Of a DNA stretch of 64,000 nt, positions 24,344 to 34,393 are shown piece after piece. How positions within the stretch are numbered: the stretch's first letter is position 1; each line of letters begins with the position of its first letter. The notes below the pieces were generated by a model that saw nothing but the letters and a program-made list of their open reading frames with translations, ran no database searches and was not told where the DNA came from. The position numbers and the translations under genes were made by a program. Location of the stretch: contig NZ_NSGG01000003.1 in assembly GCF_002295065.1 (NCBI RefSeq), positions 1 to 64,000 of the forward strand, written 5' to 3'. The stretch is from Mesorhizobium sp. WSM3859 (GTDB taxonomy: Bacteria; Pseudomonadota; Alphaproteobacteria; Rhizobiales; Rhizobiaceae).

Positions 24344-25912
24344 ATGATCCGTCTCCTCGCCTTCCTCGCCGTCGTCTTCGCGCTGGGTCTCGGCTTTGCC
24401 TGGCTCGCCGACCGTCCGGGCGAGATGCTCGTCACCTTCAACGGCTACCAGTACCAGGTCACGCTGATGGTGGCGGCGGTGGCGATCGTTGCCGTGGTCG
24501 CCGCGGTGATGATCGTCTGGTGGCTGATCAAGTCGCTGTGGAACAGCCCCTACACGATCTCGCGCTATTTCCGCGTGCGCCGCCGCGACCGCGGCTATCA
24601 GGCGCTGTCGACGGGCATGATCGCGGCCGGAGCCGGCGACGGCGCGCTGGCGCGCAAGAAGACCAAGGAGGCGGCCAAGCTGATCAGCTCCGACCAGGAA
24701 CCGCTGATCAACCTGCTCGACGCGCAGGCCTCGCTGCTCGAAGGCGACCATGAAGGCGCGCGCGAGAAATTCGAGCGCATGCTCGACGATCCCGAGATGC
24801 GGCTGCTCGGCCTGCGCGGGCTCTATCTGGAAGCTGAGCGGCTCGGCGACCGCAACGCGGCGCGCCACTATGCCGGTCGCGCCGCGGCGGTCGCGCCGCA
24901 GCTTGCCTGGGCGGCCGAATCGACGCTGGAGGAACTGACCGAACGCGGCGACTGGGACGGCGCGCTGAAGCTGGTCGAGGCGCAGAAATCGACAAGGCAG
25001 ATCGAGCGCGACGCGGCCAACCGCCGCCGCGCCGTGCTGCTGACCGCCAAGGCGCAGGCGCTGGTCGACAGCGACCCGAACGCAGCCCGCACCGCGGCGC
25101 TCGAAGCCAACAAGCTGGCGCCCGGTTTCGCGCCGGCGGCGGTGATCGCCGCCGATCTGGTTATCCGGCAAAACGACGTGCGCAAGGCCTCCAAGATCCT
25201 GGAGACCGCCTGGAAGGCCGAGCCGCATCCCGAGATCGCCGAGCTCTACACCCATGCCAGGCCGGGCGACGCCGTGCTCGACCGCCTCAACCGGGCGAAG
25301 AAGCTGCAGGAATTGAAGAGGAACCACGCCGAGTCGTCGATGGCCGTGGCGCGCGCTGCGCTCGACGCGCAGGATTACGCCACGGCGCGGCGCGAGGCGG
25401 AGGCCGCGATCCGCATGGATCGCCGCGAAGGCGCCTATCTGCTGCTCGCCGATATCGAGGAAGCCGAGACCGGCGACCAGGGCAAGGTGCGGCAGCTCTT
25501 GTCGAAAGCCGTGCGGGCGCCGCGCGATCCGGCCTGGGTGGCGGATGGCGTCATCTCCGAACGCTGGGCGCCGGTGTCGCCGGTCACAGGCAAACTCGAC
25601 GCCTTCACCTGGCGCGCGCCGATGGAGCGGCTCGGCCATCTGATCGAAAGCGACGCGGATGTCGCGGTGCCGGCGATCGCCGCCGCGCCTCCGGCCGCAT
25701 CCGCTGAACAGGCCATCGACATCGTTGCCGATGCTCCGACCGGGAAGCCGGCCTCGACGAATGGCGGTGAGAAGGATTTGGCGGTTGCCGACGCGGCCGG
25801 CGAGGCGGAAGCGATCGGGCAGGGTTCGGAGTTGCCGCCTCTGCCGGATGATCCGGGCGTCGCGCCGGAAGATGAAGCGGAAAAATCGCCGCGCCGGTTT
25901 CGTTTGTTCTAA
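24344..25912 (+). CDS. hemY: HemY family membrane TPR protein
   Basis: The 522-residue product has two membrane helices (LLAFLAVVFALGLGFAW near 4-22 and VTLMVAAVAIVAVVAAVMIVWWLI near 40-63), followed by TPR-like helical repeats (ALARKKTKEAAKLIS, LLDAQASLLEGDHEGAREKFERML, and RREAEAAIRMDRREGAYLLLADIEEAETGD). It belongs to the HemY-N family, a heme-linked protein of unknown reaction and not the protoporphyrinogen oxidase sometimes given the same name. The C-terminal 100 residues are acidic and low complexity. It lies 10 bases after the mitofilin gene. Confidence 0.9.
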   Translation: MIRLLAFLAVVFALGLGFAWLADRPGEMLVTFNGYQYQVTLMVAAVAIVAVVAAVMIVWWLIKSLWNSPYTISRYFRVRRRDRGYQALSTGMIAAGAGDGALARKKTKEAAKLISSDQEPLINLLDAQASLLEGDHEGAREKFERMLDDPEMRLLGLRGLYLEAERLGDRNAARHYAGRAAAVAPQLAWAAESTLEELTERGDWDGALKLVEAQKSTRQIERDAANRRRAVLLTAKAQALVDSDPNAARTAALEANKLAPGFAPAAVIAADLVIRQNDVRKASKILETAWKAEPHPEIAELYTHARPGDAVLDRLNRAKKLQELKRNHAESSMAVARAALDAQDYATARREAEAAIRMDRREGAYLLLADIEEAETGDQGKVRQLLSKAVRAPRDPAWVADGVISERWAPVSPVTGKLDAFTWRAPMERLGHLIESDADVAVPAIAAAPPAASAEQAIDIVADAPTGKPASTNGGEKDLAVADAAGEAEAIGQGSELPPLPDDPGVAPEDEAEKSPRRFRLF

Positions 25913-25957
25913 AGCTATGTTCTGGGGCCGGTTTTGGTGGGCAGGGAAAAGATATCG

Positions 25958-26437
25958 ATGTTCGAGCGCGTATTGTCCTTCCTGAGGGATCTGCCGGCTG
26001 CCGGCGAGACCAAGCCGAGCGCCGACGATCCGCGCGTCGCGGCTTCCGCGCTGCTCTACCACGTGATGAACGCCGACGGGGTGCGCCAGGACGTCGAATG
26101 GGAGCGGTTCAAGCAGATCCTGGCCGAGACCTATTCGGTGAGCGGCAAGGAGCTCGATGCGCTGGCCGCGGCCGGCGAACGCGCCGACAACGAGGCGATC
26201 GACCTCTATGCCTTCACCAGCGTCTTGAAGCGCGATCTCGACGCCGAGGCGCGCAAGGCCTTCATCGGCCTGATGTGGGAAATCGTCTATGCCGATGGCG
26301 AGCTTCACGAGCTCGAGGACAACACGGTATGGCGGGTCGCCGAGCTGATCGGCGTCGAGCGGCGTGACCGCATCGAGGCGCGCCGCAAGGCGGCGGCCGA
26401 GGCGCCCGGCGCGCGGGGCAGTTCAAGCGACGAATAA
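25958..26437 (+). CDS. TerB family protein
   Basis: The 159-residue product matches the TerB fold, an all-helical acidic domain: AASALLYHVMNADGVRQDVEWERFKQIL and AFIGLMWEIVYADGELHELEDNTVWRVAELIGV carry the paired NADG/YADGE motifs with acidic residues that could bind a metal. Members lacking the tellurite operon are widespread in Rhizobiales and of unknown role. The ATG at 25958 follows GGGAAAAG. It lies 45 bases after hemY and may be read through from it. Confidence 0.88.
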   Translation: MFERVLSFLRDLPAAGETKPSADDPRVAASALLYHVMNADGVRQDVEWERFKQILAETYSVSGKELDALAAAGERADNEAIDLYAFTSVLKRDLDAEARKAFIGLMWEIVYADGELHELEDNTVWRVAELIGVERRDRIEARRKAAAEAPGARGSSSDE

Positions 26438-26455
26438 CAGGACCCTTCGCCTTCC

Positions 26456-27172
26456 ATGCCACCCAGACCGAGGCCGAGACCCAAAATCCTGATCGTGCTG
26501 CATCAGGAAACGTCGAGCCCCGGCCGCGTCGGCCATATGCTGCTGGAAGAGGGCTTCGATCTCGACATCCGCCGGCCGCCGCTTGGCGACGAACTGCCCC
26601 GCACGCTGGACGGCCATGCCGGCGTGGTGGTGTTTGGCGGGCCGATGAGCGCCAATGACGAGGACGAGTTCGTTCGCCGCGAGACCGACTGGCTGAAAAT
26701 CCCGCTGAAGGAAAACCGGCCGTTCCTCGGCATCTGCCTCGGCGCGCAGATGCTGGCCAACCATCTCGGCGGCAAGGTCGAGGGCCATGGAGACGGGCTG
26801 GTCGAGATCGGCTGGTATCCGCTGAAGGCGACGGACGCCGGGAAGAAGCTGCTGCACTGGCCGGAAATGGTCTACCAGTTCCACCGCGAGGGCTTTTCCC
26901 TGCCGAAGGAAGCGACGCTGCTGGCGACAGCGGAAACCTATCCCAACCAGGCGTTTCGTTACGGCGACAATGCCTGGGGCATCCAGTTCCATGGCGAGCT
27001 GACCCGGGTGATGATGCAGCGCTGGGTGGTGCGCGGCGCGCATCGCTTCGAGCTGCCAGGCGCCCAGCCCGGCCGCGACCATCTCGGCGGCCGGCTGATC
27101 TGGGACATGCACCTCAAGCGCTGGCTGAGCGAGTTTTTGGGGCTGATATTTGGCAAGCCGGCGGTCGGGTAG
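26456..27172 (+). CDS. class I glutamine amidotransferase
   Basis: The 238-residue product is a stand-alone triad GATase. The nucleophile elbow is FLGICLGAQMLANHLGG with the catalytic Cys, and the His-Glu pair is in WGIQFHGELTR, where Pro is replaced by Gly relative to GuaA. The YQFHREGFSLPKEATLLA segment is typical of the GuaA-like single-domain group, often GMP-synthase-like or gamma-glutamyl-compound hydrolases. It starts 18 bases after the terB stop. A C-terminal fragment of a close relative lies at 45601-45792. Confidence 0.87.
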   Translation: MPPRPRPRPKILIVLHQETSSPGRVGHMLLEEGFDLDIRRPPLGDELPRTLDGHAGVVVFGGPMSANDEDEFVRRETDWLKIPLKENRPFLGICLGAQMLANHLGGKVEGHGDGLVEIGWYPLKATDAGKKLLHWPEMVYQFHREGFSLPKEATLLATAETYPNQAFRYGDNAWGIQFHGELTRVMMQRWVVRGAHRFELPGAQPGRDHLGGRLIWDMHLKRWLSEFLGLIFGKPAVG

Positions 27173-27415
27173 AGTAAAATCCAAGTATTCTGGATGGCCA
27201 AGCTTGCCCAAAGGCGACTTACGTCTGCAAAGCGTGGACGACAGTTTTGCGCCTCATGGCAGTCTTTCCTACGAACGCAGGAGGCTACAGGCAGCTTTGC
27301 GCCACAAGCTGACATTGGTCGCCGCTCCATTGCAGGACAATTCCCGAGACGTGATCTCCGCCCAATAATCGAGTTACATGCTATCTTTCTTGTTCGAAGT
27401 GAGGTGACGAACCAA

Positions 27416-29149
27416 ATGCGGAAGATCGCAGCGATTCTGGTCGCGGATGTGGTTGGCTATAGCCGCCTCGCAGAAGCTGATGAGGATCGGACACTTGCGC
27501 GGCTGCGGGCTCTGCGGAACGACTTGCTCGATCCGACGATCGCCGCACACGATGGACGAGTGGTCAAGCGTACTGGAGACGGCGCTCTCGTGGAGTTCCG
27601 CAGCGTTGTCGAGGCCGTGCGTTGCGCTGCTGAAATGCAGGAACGCATGGTCGAATGGAACACAGGACTGCCCCACGATGAGCGCATTGAATTCCGCATC
27701 GGCATCCATGTCGGCGATGTCGTCGAGGAGAGTGACGGAGACCTCATGGGCGACGGAATAAACATCGCCGCCCGCCTGGAAGGCTTGGCGAAGCCGAACG
27801 GAATCTGCTTGTCGGGTTCGGCCTACGAGCAGGTGCGTGAAAAACTCAAGGAACAGTTCGTCGATCTGGGCGAGCAAACCTTGAAAAACATCGCGAGGCC
27901 TGTGCGCGCCTATCACATGCTGTCCGGTGCCGCATCGACGGAACCGGAAGTCGCACAAGGGACACGAGTCCAGCAAGACAAGCCTTCGATCGCTGTCCTC
28001 CCCTTCCAGAACATGAGTGGCGATGCCGAGCAGCAATACCTCTGCGACGGGCTTACAGAGGACCTGATAACGGAGCTTTCACGGTTCCGGCAGATGCAGG
28101 TTGCGTCGCGAAATTCGTCCTCCCGCTTCCGCGGAGCCGATGTCGACATGAAACGAGCGGGACGCGAACTCAGCGTGCAGTACCTCGTCGAGGGCAGTGT
28201 CCGCCGTATGGGAACGCGCATCCGGATAACGGCCCAATTGATCGATGCCACGACGGGCAATCACGTCTGGGCAGAGCGTTATGACAGTCTGCAAGACGAG
28301 ATATTCGATGTCCAGGATCGCGTCGTTCGCACTATCGTCGGAACGCTTGTAGGACGAATGACGGCGGCGCGGACCGACTTGGTTCTGCGCAAGCCGCCAG
28401 CCAGCCTAGAGGCCTATGAATGTGTCCTGCGCGGCGATGCGCTGCCAATGGGTACGCCGGAGATCGAGGTAGAGGCACGGCATTACTTCGAAAGGGCCAT
28501 CGAACTCGACCCCAGCTACGCTCGTGCCTACGCATTATTGTCGTCAGCTCTCGAGCGAGAGTGGTTTCTCGATATGAGTGATTCGAACCGCTTGCGGGAC
28601 GAGGCGTTCGAGATGGCGCGGAAAGCCGTCGCGCTCGATGAAAACGACCATCTTTGTCAACTAGTAATGGCTTGGGCACAGGTCGATCGAGGCGCCTACG
28701 AAGTGGGTGAACAGCATTTCGCCAAGGCCATTTCGCTAAATCCAAACCATCCGGTCAATCACACCGACTTGGCGATGTTCTATAACTATCGCGGCGAAAC
28801 CGAGAGAGCCATTGAGGGGATGCTGGAGGCGAAGCGCCTCGACCCATTCTTCAACCCTTCTTGGTACTGGGGCGAACTCGCCGCCGTCTACTTCAACGCG
28901 CGCCGTTATGACGACGCCATTGCCAACATGCGCCGATCAAGTTCTTTGTCGTTCTCGAAGCAGGTTTGGTTCGCCGCAAGCTACGCAATGGCTGGCCAGC
29001 CCGATCTTGCGAGAGATTGCGTTGCTGGTTTGCTGCGCCGGGTCCCACAATTCTCCACTGCCAGATTCGTGGCCAAGGAGCCGCTGTTCCACATCGAAGA
29101 CCGCCAGCATCTAGCTGAAGGCATGCGCAAAGCGGGGTTGCCGGAATGA
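27416..29149 (+). CDS. class III adenylate/guanylate cyclase with TolB-like and TPR regions
   Basis: The 577-residue product has a cyclase domain at residues 1-165: metal-binding Asp11 (ILVADVVGYSRL) and Asp55 (RTGDGALVEF), and transition-state Asn116 and Arg120 (DGINIAARLEG). Catalysis is therefore plausible, and cAMP is the usual product. A TolB-like part follows (SIAVLPFQNMSGDAEQQYLCDG, VQYLVEGSVRR, ATTGNHVWAERYD), then TPR repeats (ARHYFERAIELDPSYARAYALL) to the end, RKAGLPE. The start ATG 27416 follows GAGGTGA; a longer frame begins at 27194 without support. No neighbour obviously uses the product. The paralogue at 41844-43595 shares the whole layout. Confidence 0.9.
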   Translation: MRKIAAILVADVVGYSRLAEADEDRTLARLRALRNDLLDPTIAAHDGRVVKRTGDGALVEFRSVVEAVRCAAEMQERMVEWNTGLPHDERIEFRIGIHVGDVVEESDGDLMGDGINIAARLEGLAKPNGICLSGSAYEQVREKLKEQFVDLGEQTLKNIARPVRAYHMLSGAASTEPEVAQGTRVQQDKPSIAVLPFQNMSGDAEQQYLCDGLTEDLITELSRFRQMQVASRNSSSRFRGADVDMKRAGRELSVQYLVEGSVRRMGTRIRITAQLIDATTGNHVWAERYDSLQDEIFDVQDRVVRTIVGTLVGRMTAARTDLVLRKPPASLEAYECVLRGDALPMGTPEIEVEARHYFERAIELDPSYARAYALLSSALEREWFLDMSDSNRLRDEAFEMARKAVALDENDHLCQLVMAWAQVDRGAYEVGEQHFAKAISLNPNHPVNHTDLAMFYNYRGETERAIEGMLEAKRLDPFFNPSWYWGELAAVYFNARRYDDAIANMRRSSSLSFSKQVWFAASYAMAGQPDLARDCVAGLLRRVPQFSTARFVAKEPLFHIEDRQHLAEGMRKAGLPE

Positions 29150-29466
29150 CCGTTTTGAGTCAGGCCGAGGCATCAGTCCTTCTGACAGTCGCGTCCGCTA
29201 TCGGTCTTCCGACTCCAAAACCGCCGTTCCGCTGACCGCCCATCTCAGCCGTCGTCGGCGCAGTCTGAATAGCCTGAGTACCGGATCAAGCGGCTTGGAT
29301 CCGGTTCTCAATCAGGTTCGCTCGTTGGGATGCCGAACCCCTGCGCGCAGTTGCGGAAACAGTCGGGCCGAGAGCCCAGTCACCGCTCTCGAGGCCGACA
29401 TTGATAGTGCGCATTCCACCTTGATATGCGCCAACAACGGACGGTGGGGGCGCTGGCATTGAAGTT
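29150..29466. other. convergent intergenic region
   Basis: No gene is evident in these 317 bases. They lie between the converging cyclase and winged-helix regulator genes. An imperfect inverted repeat, ACCGGATCAAG / CTTGGATCCGGT at 29280-29305, could terminate transcription from both sides. It lacks a clear T run. Confidence 0.5.
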
Positions 29467-32322
29467 CTACCTGAGCGTCGCCAGCAGGTGCTCGGCTGCC
29501 TTAACGTCCGCCGTATTCAGGCCCTCCACAAAATGCGCCGCAACCGGTTGCAAGAGTTCGCGAGCGCTATTGGTCTCCCCGCGCGCGGCCATCAGCGTCG
29601 TCATGTCGGTTGCGGTTCGCAACTCCCATGCCCGCGCGTGCTGACTGCGGCTCAACTCCAGTGCCTGCATGAAGTAGGCGGCAGCTTCGTCGCGGTTGCG
29701 TCTCGACTGGAGAAGGAGGTTACCCTTCATCCGCAGTAACTCCGGGAGATACAATTGGTCGCCGTTCTTTTCAACGAGGCCAAGCGACTCGTCGACCAGC
29801 GCAGTCGCTTCGTCTACCTGACCGATTGTGGATAATCCCCTGACCAGCGAGAGGTTGAGCGGAGTCGTGAGCAATTCGTAAGGTGCCGCGTGCAGTTTCT
29901 GAAGACAAGTCTGCAGGCCCTCGACACCGCCTTTTGGATCGCCCCGACGGATGGCGACTTCGCTTTTGTATCCCCGACCGACCAGCAGGTAAGGAGTCAT
30001 GGAATGGGACTCCGCGCGGGCGATGAGCATGTCGATGTACGCCTCGGCGCTCTTCAGGTCGCCCGTCCACAGGAAGACCGATATCGCCCAGATCAGCGCG
30101 ATCGCCAGCGTTAGAGAATGATCCATGGCGGCAGCTTCGTCGACGGCCTGCCGGGCGTGTGTCACAGCTTGATCCGGGTGGCCTTGCAGCCAAAGGTTCC
30201 TCGCCAGAATTGCCCTGGCCAGGATTTTGCCTTCGAAGCCCAGATAGATCGTCGTGGTCCGCTGAGCGCGCGGCCCACGGTCGAGCGCCGCTTCCAGCTC
30301 TGCGCGCGCCGCCGCGAGGTCACCTCGCAAGTGGAGCGAGATACCCAGGATCGAGTGTGCAAGCGCGATCGCGACCGAATCCTCCAGACCGGCGGCTGTG
30401 GCTGAACAACGTCTCGCAAATTCGAGGGCGGTTACGAAATTGCCCGTGCGCAGATGGAACATGTTAAGCGGACCCAACAGACGCACTCGATCCAGCCGAT
30501 CGCCGCGCTCCTCGGCAATCGCCAGACTCCTCTCCAGGGCTACGCGCGCCCTCTGGCGTCCACCTCGCATGAACATGAAGGACACGCCGAGGGTTGCCTG
30601 GAGATGCATCTCGTCAAGTCCACCAAGAGCTGCATTGTCGAAAGCCAGTATCGCGCGTTCGGACCAGTGGTGACATTCCGGCAACAACGACATCGCCAGA
30701 AAAACCGGCGCGGCAGCGGTGACCAGCCCGATGCCGATGTCGGCGTTGCCGCGGTCGCTGAAGCACCATTGCAGGGCAGCCCGGACGTTGTTGATGGCGG
30801 CGAAATGAGGAGCCCGTTCCTCACCGGTTGCCAGTCTCGGCCACTCCATCCCTGTCTGCTCCAGCCACCTTCGAAAGTACGCGGCGTGACGCACTCCCAG
30901 ATCGGCAGCCTCGGTGTCATCGATCCGGATCTCGAGAACGTAGGCGCGCGTGGTATCGAGGAGCCGGTAGCGTATCATCGCTCCGACCGGACGCGTCGCT
31001 ACCATCGATTTGGCGACGAGACTGTCCATGGCGCCCAGGACGGTCGATCGATCGAGGGTTGCGCTCGTCACCACCTCCAGTGCCGCATCGAGCGTGAAAT
31101 GACCGACGAATACAGCGAGCCTACGCAACACCGCGCGCTCAAGGTCGGTCAGGAGTCCAAAGCTCCAGTCCAGCGTCGCCTGCAGCGTTTGCTGACGCGG
31201 CGGCGCGATCCGCGAACCGAGCCACAGCAGTGTCAGGCGTTGATCAAGAAGTGCGGCGGTCTGTTGCAGCCCATAGGATTCGACCCGCCTGGCCGCCAGT
31301 TCGATGGAGAGCGCCACTCCGTCGAGCTTTCGACAGATGCTGGCGATGAGGAGGGCTTCAGCATCGCTGACGTCCAAACGAGCGCCGCCTGCCACCGCTC
31401 GTTCGACGAACAATTGGGTGGCTGGGAAGGTCTGGACAATGGCTGCCGTTAGTCCAGGTTCGTCGGGCGGGTAGGCAAGCGCATCCAGCCGATAGATATG
31501 TTCTCCCTCGACCCGAAGCGCCTCGCGGCTCGTCGCCAGAATGTGGACCTGCGACGCCGCATCGACCATGCTTGCTGCCAAAGGCGCCACCGCGTCCAAG
31601 AGATGCTCACAGGTATCGAGGATCAAGAGAATCCGTTTGTTGCGCAAGTAAGCGATCAGGTTGGGCGTGGCATCTTCTGTCTGAACGGTTAGCCCAAGCA
31701 TCGAGGCGACGGCTGTCGTCACCAGACCGGGATCACCGATCATTCCCAGATCAACGAACAGCACGGCCCCATAAAATGCGTCGATCAGATGATGCCCGAC
31801 TGCGATCGCGACGGTGGTTTTGCCGACACCGCCGGCGCCAACGATGGTGACGAACCGCGAAGCATTCAGTTGCGCCGACAGCTTGAGAACGTCCTCGTCC
31901 CGCCCGACCATTCTGCTCAAGCGGTTTGGAAGATTCGCATGCGGAAACTCGACGGCCATGAATGGGGCCTCGTCGTGTGAGCCGCTTGATCGCGAAACCG
32001 GTGCAACGAAGCAATAGCCGCGCCCCGGAAGTGTCGCGATGTAACGCGCGCCATCCTTTCCATCGCCCAACGCCTTGCGCAGTCCGGTCATGTGGAACCG
32101 CAGGCTGCCTTCCTCGACAACCACATCGGGCCAGACCCGCGACATCAAATCCTTCTTGCTGACGACTTCATTCGGGGCGGAAGTCAGTACGATAAGAATT
32201 TCGAGGGCGCGCGAGCCAAGCTCTACGGGAGCGCCTTCTCTTGTCAGGAGCCTTTCACCCGCAGCCAAACAGAAAGGGCCGAACGACAGTCCGTCTTTGG
32301 CCCGACTTGCCGTTATCGTCAT
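29467..32322 (-). CDS. winged-helix / NTPase / TPR regulator (AfsR/MalT-like layout)
   Basis: The 951-residue product begins with a CadC/OmpR-type winged helix (about 12-108: SRALEILIVLTSAPNEVVSKKDLMSRVW, RYIATLPGRGYCFVAPV). An NB-ARC/STAND NTPase follows: Walker A GAGGVGKTT at 162-169, Walker B RILLILDTCEHL, and an arginine-finger-like ATSREALRV. The C-terminal half is TPR-like helices (ALEFARRCSATAAGL, LGISLHLRGDLAAARAELEAAL). This layout belongs to signal-integrating transcription factors in which ligand or partner binding to the TPR and NTPase drives DNA binding. The ATG at 32322 follows AGAAGAGA. It is divergent from the epoxide-hydrolase operon, 220 bases away, and probably regulates it. 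Confidence 0.85.
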   Translation of the reverse strand: MTITASRAKDGLSFGPFCLAAGERLLTREGAPVELGSRALEILIVLTSAPNEVVSKKDLMSRVWPDVVVEEGSLRFHMTGLRKALGDGKDGARYIATLPGRGYCFVAPVSRSSGSHDEAPFMAVEFPHANLPNRLSRMVGRDEDVLKLSAQLNASRFVTIVGAGGVGKTTVAIAVGHHLIDAFYGAVLFVDLGMIGDPGLVTTAVASMLGLTVQTEDATPNLIAYLRNKRILLILDTCEHLLDAVAPLAASMVDAASQVHILATSREALRVEGEHIYRLDALAYPPDEPGLTAAIVQTFPATQLFVERAVAGGARLDVSDAEALLIASICRKLDGVALSIELAARRVESYGLQQTAALLDQRLTLLWLGSRIAPPRQQTLQATLDWSFGLLTDLERAVLRRLAVFVGHFTLDAALEVVTSATLDRSTVLGAMDSLVAKSMVATRPVGAMIRYRLLDTTRAYVLEIRIDDTEAADLGVRHAAYFRRWLEQTGMEWPRLATGEERAPHFAAINNVRAALQWCFSDRGNADIGIGLVTAAAPVFLAMSLLPECHHWSERAILAFDNAALGGLDEMHLQATLGVSFMFMRGGRQRARVALERSLAIAEERGDRLDRVRLLGPLNMFHLRTGNFVTALEFARRCSATAAGLEDSVAIALAHSILGISLHLRGDLAAARAELEAALDRGPRAQRTTTIYLGFEGKILARAILARNLWLQGHPDQAVTHARQAVDEAAAMDHSLTLAIALIWAISVFLWTGDLKSAEAYIDMLIARAESHSMTPYLLVGRGYKSEVAIRRGDPKGGVEGLQTCLQKLHAAPYELLTTPLNLSLVRGLSTIGQVDEATALVDESLGLVEKNGDQLYLPELLRMKGNLLLQSRRNRDEAAAYFMQALELSRSQHARAWELRTATDMTTLMAARGETNSARELLQPVAAHFVEGLNTADVKAAEHLLATLR

Positions 32323-32545
32323 GGCGTCTCTTCTTTTGGGAGCCGCCTGCACCCAGCGCCTCAGTTTAGGTCAAGGAGCATTCCCGCACCATAGGGAGTT
32401 CCATTGTCTGGCGCCTCCTATTTGCTCAAAAAGGCGGCAGGCGGGCAGCGACTAACAAGGGCTCACGACGCATAACGGGCTAATCCCATCTCCCGAGGGT
32501 ATGTCAAGCAGGGCAGATCGCATCCATCAACCCCAGGAGAGTCCC

Positions 32546-33907
32546 ATGAACACGACCAGAACCTCCGAAGCAATCGACCAGGATCGCCGGCGACTTTTGG
32601 GCACTGCCGCGGTCGGCATCGCGGCCGCAGGCGCCGCGAGCCTGCTTCCGTCACAAAAGGCCGCCGCATCAACCAGCGATGCTATTCGTCCCTTCACCGT
32701 CAGCTTCCCGCAGGAAGAGCTCACCGAGCTTCGCCGGCGCATCGTGGCTACGCGCTGGCCCGGGCGCGAGCTCGTATCCGACCAGGCCTCTCGGCGGATC
32801 TGGTCCACCCCGGCGACCGCAGGGCCAACGCAGGGCGTGCAACTCGCCACGATGCAGAAGCTCATGCAGTACTGGGGAACAGAATATGATTGGAGCAAGT
32901 GCGAGGCGCGGTTGAAGGCGCTGCCGAATTTTGTCACCGAGATCGACGGCCTCGATATCCACTTCATCCACGTGAAATCCAAGCATAAGGGCGCCCTGCC
33001 TGTCATCATCACGCATGGCTGGCCGGGATCGGTCATCGAGCTCCTGAAGATCATCGATCCGTTCACCAATCCCACTGCGCACGGCGGTACCGAGGGCGAC
33101 GCGTTCGACGTGGTGATCCCGTCGATGCCGGGCTACGGCTTTTCCGGCAAGCCCACCGAAACCGGTTGGGATCCACCGCGTATCGCGCGGGCGTGGATCG
33201 TGCTGATGAAGCGCCTCGGCTACGACCGGTACGTCGCGCAGGGCGGCGATTGGGGAGCACTTATCACCGAACAGATGGCTCTGATCGCACCTCCCGAGCT
33301 GGTCGCCATCCACACGAACATGCCGGGGACCATTCCGTCCGAGATCGTGAAGGCGCTAGCCTCCGGCGGCCCGCCCCCTGCCGATCTCGGCCCCGACGAG
33401 AAGCGCGCCTACGAGCAGGTCGCGTTTTTCTATAAGAACGGCCTGGGCTACGCCAACGAAATGGCGCTTCGTCCGCAAACGCTCTACGGGATCGTCGATT
33501 CACCGGCCGGCCTGGCGGCGTGGATCCTCGATCACGATGCGGATAGCTATGCGCTGATCGCCCGCTCCTTCGACGGAGAGCCGGAGGGCCTTACCCGCGA
33601 CGACGTCCTCGACAACATCACGTTCTACTGGCTGACGAACACAGCGATCTCGTCGGCACGCCTCTATTGGGAACACACGCAAACGGCAAAGGCCGGCTTC
33701 TTCGACGCCAAGGGCATCACAATTCCTGTCGGCGCCACTGCGAACCCCAGTGAAATCTACACAGCGCCGAAGAGCTGGACTGAACGCGCGTTCCCGAAGC
33801 TTCTGCATTACGGCCGCACAGACAAGGGCTGCCATTTCGCGGCTTGGGAACAGCCGAAGATCTTCACCGATGAGGTGCGCGCAACATTCAAGACGTTGCA
33901 GACCTGA
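32546..33907 (+). CDS. epoxide hydrolase-family alpha/beta hydrolase, Tat-exported
   Basis: The 453-residue product has a twin-arginine signal (DRRRLLGTAAVGIAAAGAA near 13-31). It then has the epoxide hydrolase N-terminal domain (DAIRPFTVSFPQEELTELRRRI) and an alpha/beta hydrolase core. The core shows the oxyanion HGWPGS, the nucleophile Asp235 in AQGGDWGAL, and the late histidine in GCHFAAWEQP. These features match the microsomal-type epoxide hydrolase family, which opens epoxides to diols. Export to the periplasm is unusual for that family. It starts a four-gene run; GGAGAG precedes the ATG. A DUF6130-like gene and a Sec-exported paralogue follow. Confidence 0.88.
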   Translation: MNTTRTSEAIDQDRRRLLGTAAVGIAAAGAASLLPSQKAAASTSDAIRPFTVSFPQEELTELRRRIVATRWPGRELVSDQASRRIWSTPATAGPTQGVQLATMQKLMQYWGTEYDWSKCEARLKALPNFVTEIDGLDIHFIHVKSKHKGALPVIITHGWPGSVIELLKIIDPFTNPTAHGGTEGDAFDVVIPSMPGYGFSGKPTETGWDPPRIARAWIVLMKRLGYDRYVAQGGDWGALITEQMALIAPPELVAIHTNMPGTIPSEIVKALASGGPPPADLGPDEKRAYEQVAFFYKNGLGYANEMALRPQTLYGIVDSPAGLAAWILDHDADSYALIARSFDGEPEGLTRDDVLDNITFYWLTNTAISSARLYWEHTQTAKAGFFDAKGITIPVGATANPSEIYTAPKSWTERAFPKLLHYGRTDKGCHFAAWEQPKIFTDEVRATFKTLQT

Positions 33908-33994
33908 CGTGTTGGCGGGGGGATGGTGCGCCGGCGCGCGTCATCTTCCGCCCTGCTTTGGCTGCGTAGCGAACTTCCGAAGGGAGCGATTGCA

Positions 33995-34393
33995 ATGAAC
34001 CCTCTCATCAAGACACATGCCGCAGTTGCGGCCCAGAGCACGGTCGTTCCCATCGAAAACGAGCCAGCGCCCAAGCTGTTCGTGGAGCCGCCGCTTCCGG
34101 ATCCATTGGCCGGCGGCGTCGTGTACATCCCGTACCGGGTGGAGAATTTGCGCATCCTGCCTGTGGGTGGGTCGGCGGCACGTAGCGTGTCTCCGCGTCT
34201 TGGGCATCTTCACGTCACCGTCGACGACCTGCCCTGGGCGTGGGCGGATTACGGTCAGAGCAACACCATCATCTTGGTAGGCATGCCCGGTGGCCAGCAC
34301 CAGGTCTTGATCGAGGTGGTGGACCCCGAAGGCAATGTCTTCACCAAACAAACAATGACGTTCCACATTTCGGACAAGAAGGCGCAGCCATGA
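33995..34393 (+). CDS. DUF6130-like protein
   Basis: The 132-residue product has a short N-terminal part and one domain with RLGHLHVTVDDLPWAWADYGQ, NTIILVGMPGGQHQVLIEVVDPEG and TMTFHISDKK. The pattern is that of DUF6130, a presumed beta-sandwich of exported or cell-surface proteins. It has no clear signal peptide from the chosen start, although the region before it could hold one. GGGAG precedes the ATG. The stop overlaps the next hydrolase start (ATGA), which couples the two. The function is unknown; a role as a partner of the two hydrolases is inferred only from position. Confidence 0.75.
   Translation: MNPLIKTHAAVAAQSTVVPIENEPAPKLFVEPPLPDPLAGGVVYIPYRVENLRILPVGGSAARSVSPRLGHLHVTVDDLPWAWADYGQSNTIILVGMPGGQHQVLIEVVDPEGNVFTKQTMTFHISDKKAQP

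Noticed and set aside
24206..26308. 700-codon open frame opposite hemY and the TerB gene
   Set aside because: Antisense shadow; low complexity, no recognisable motifs.
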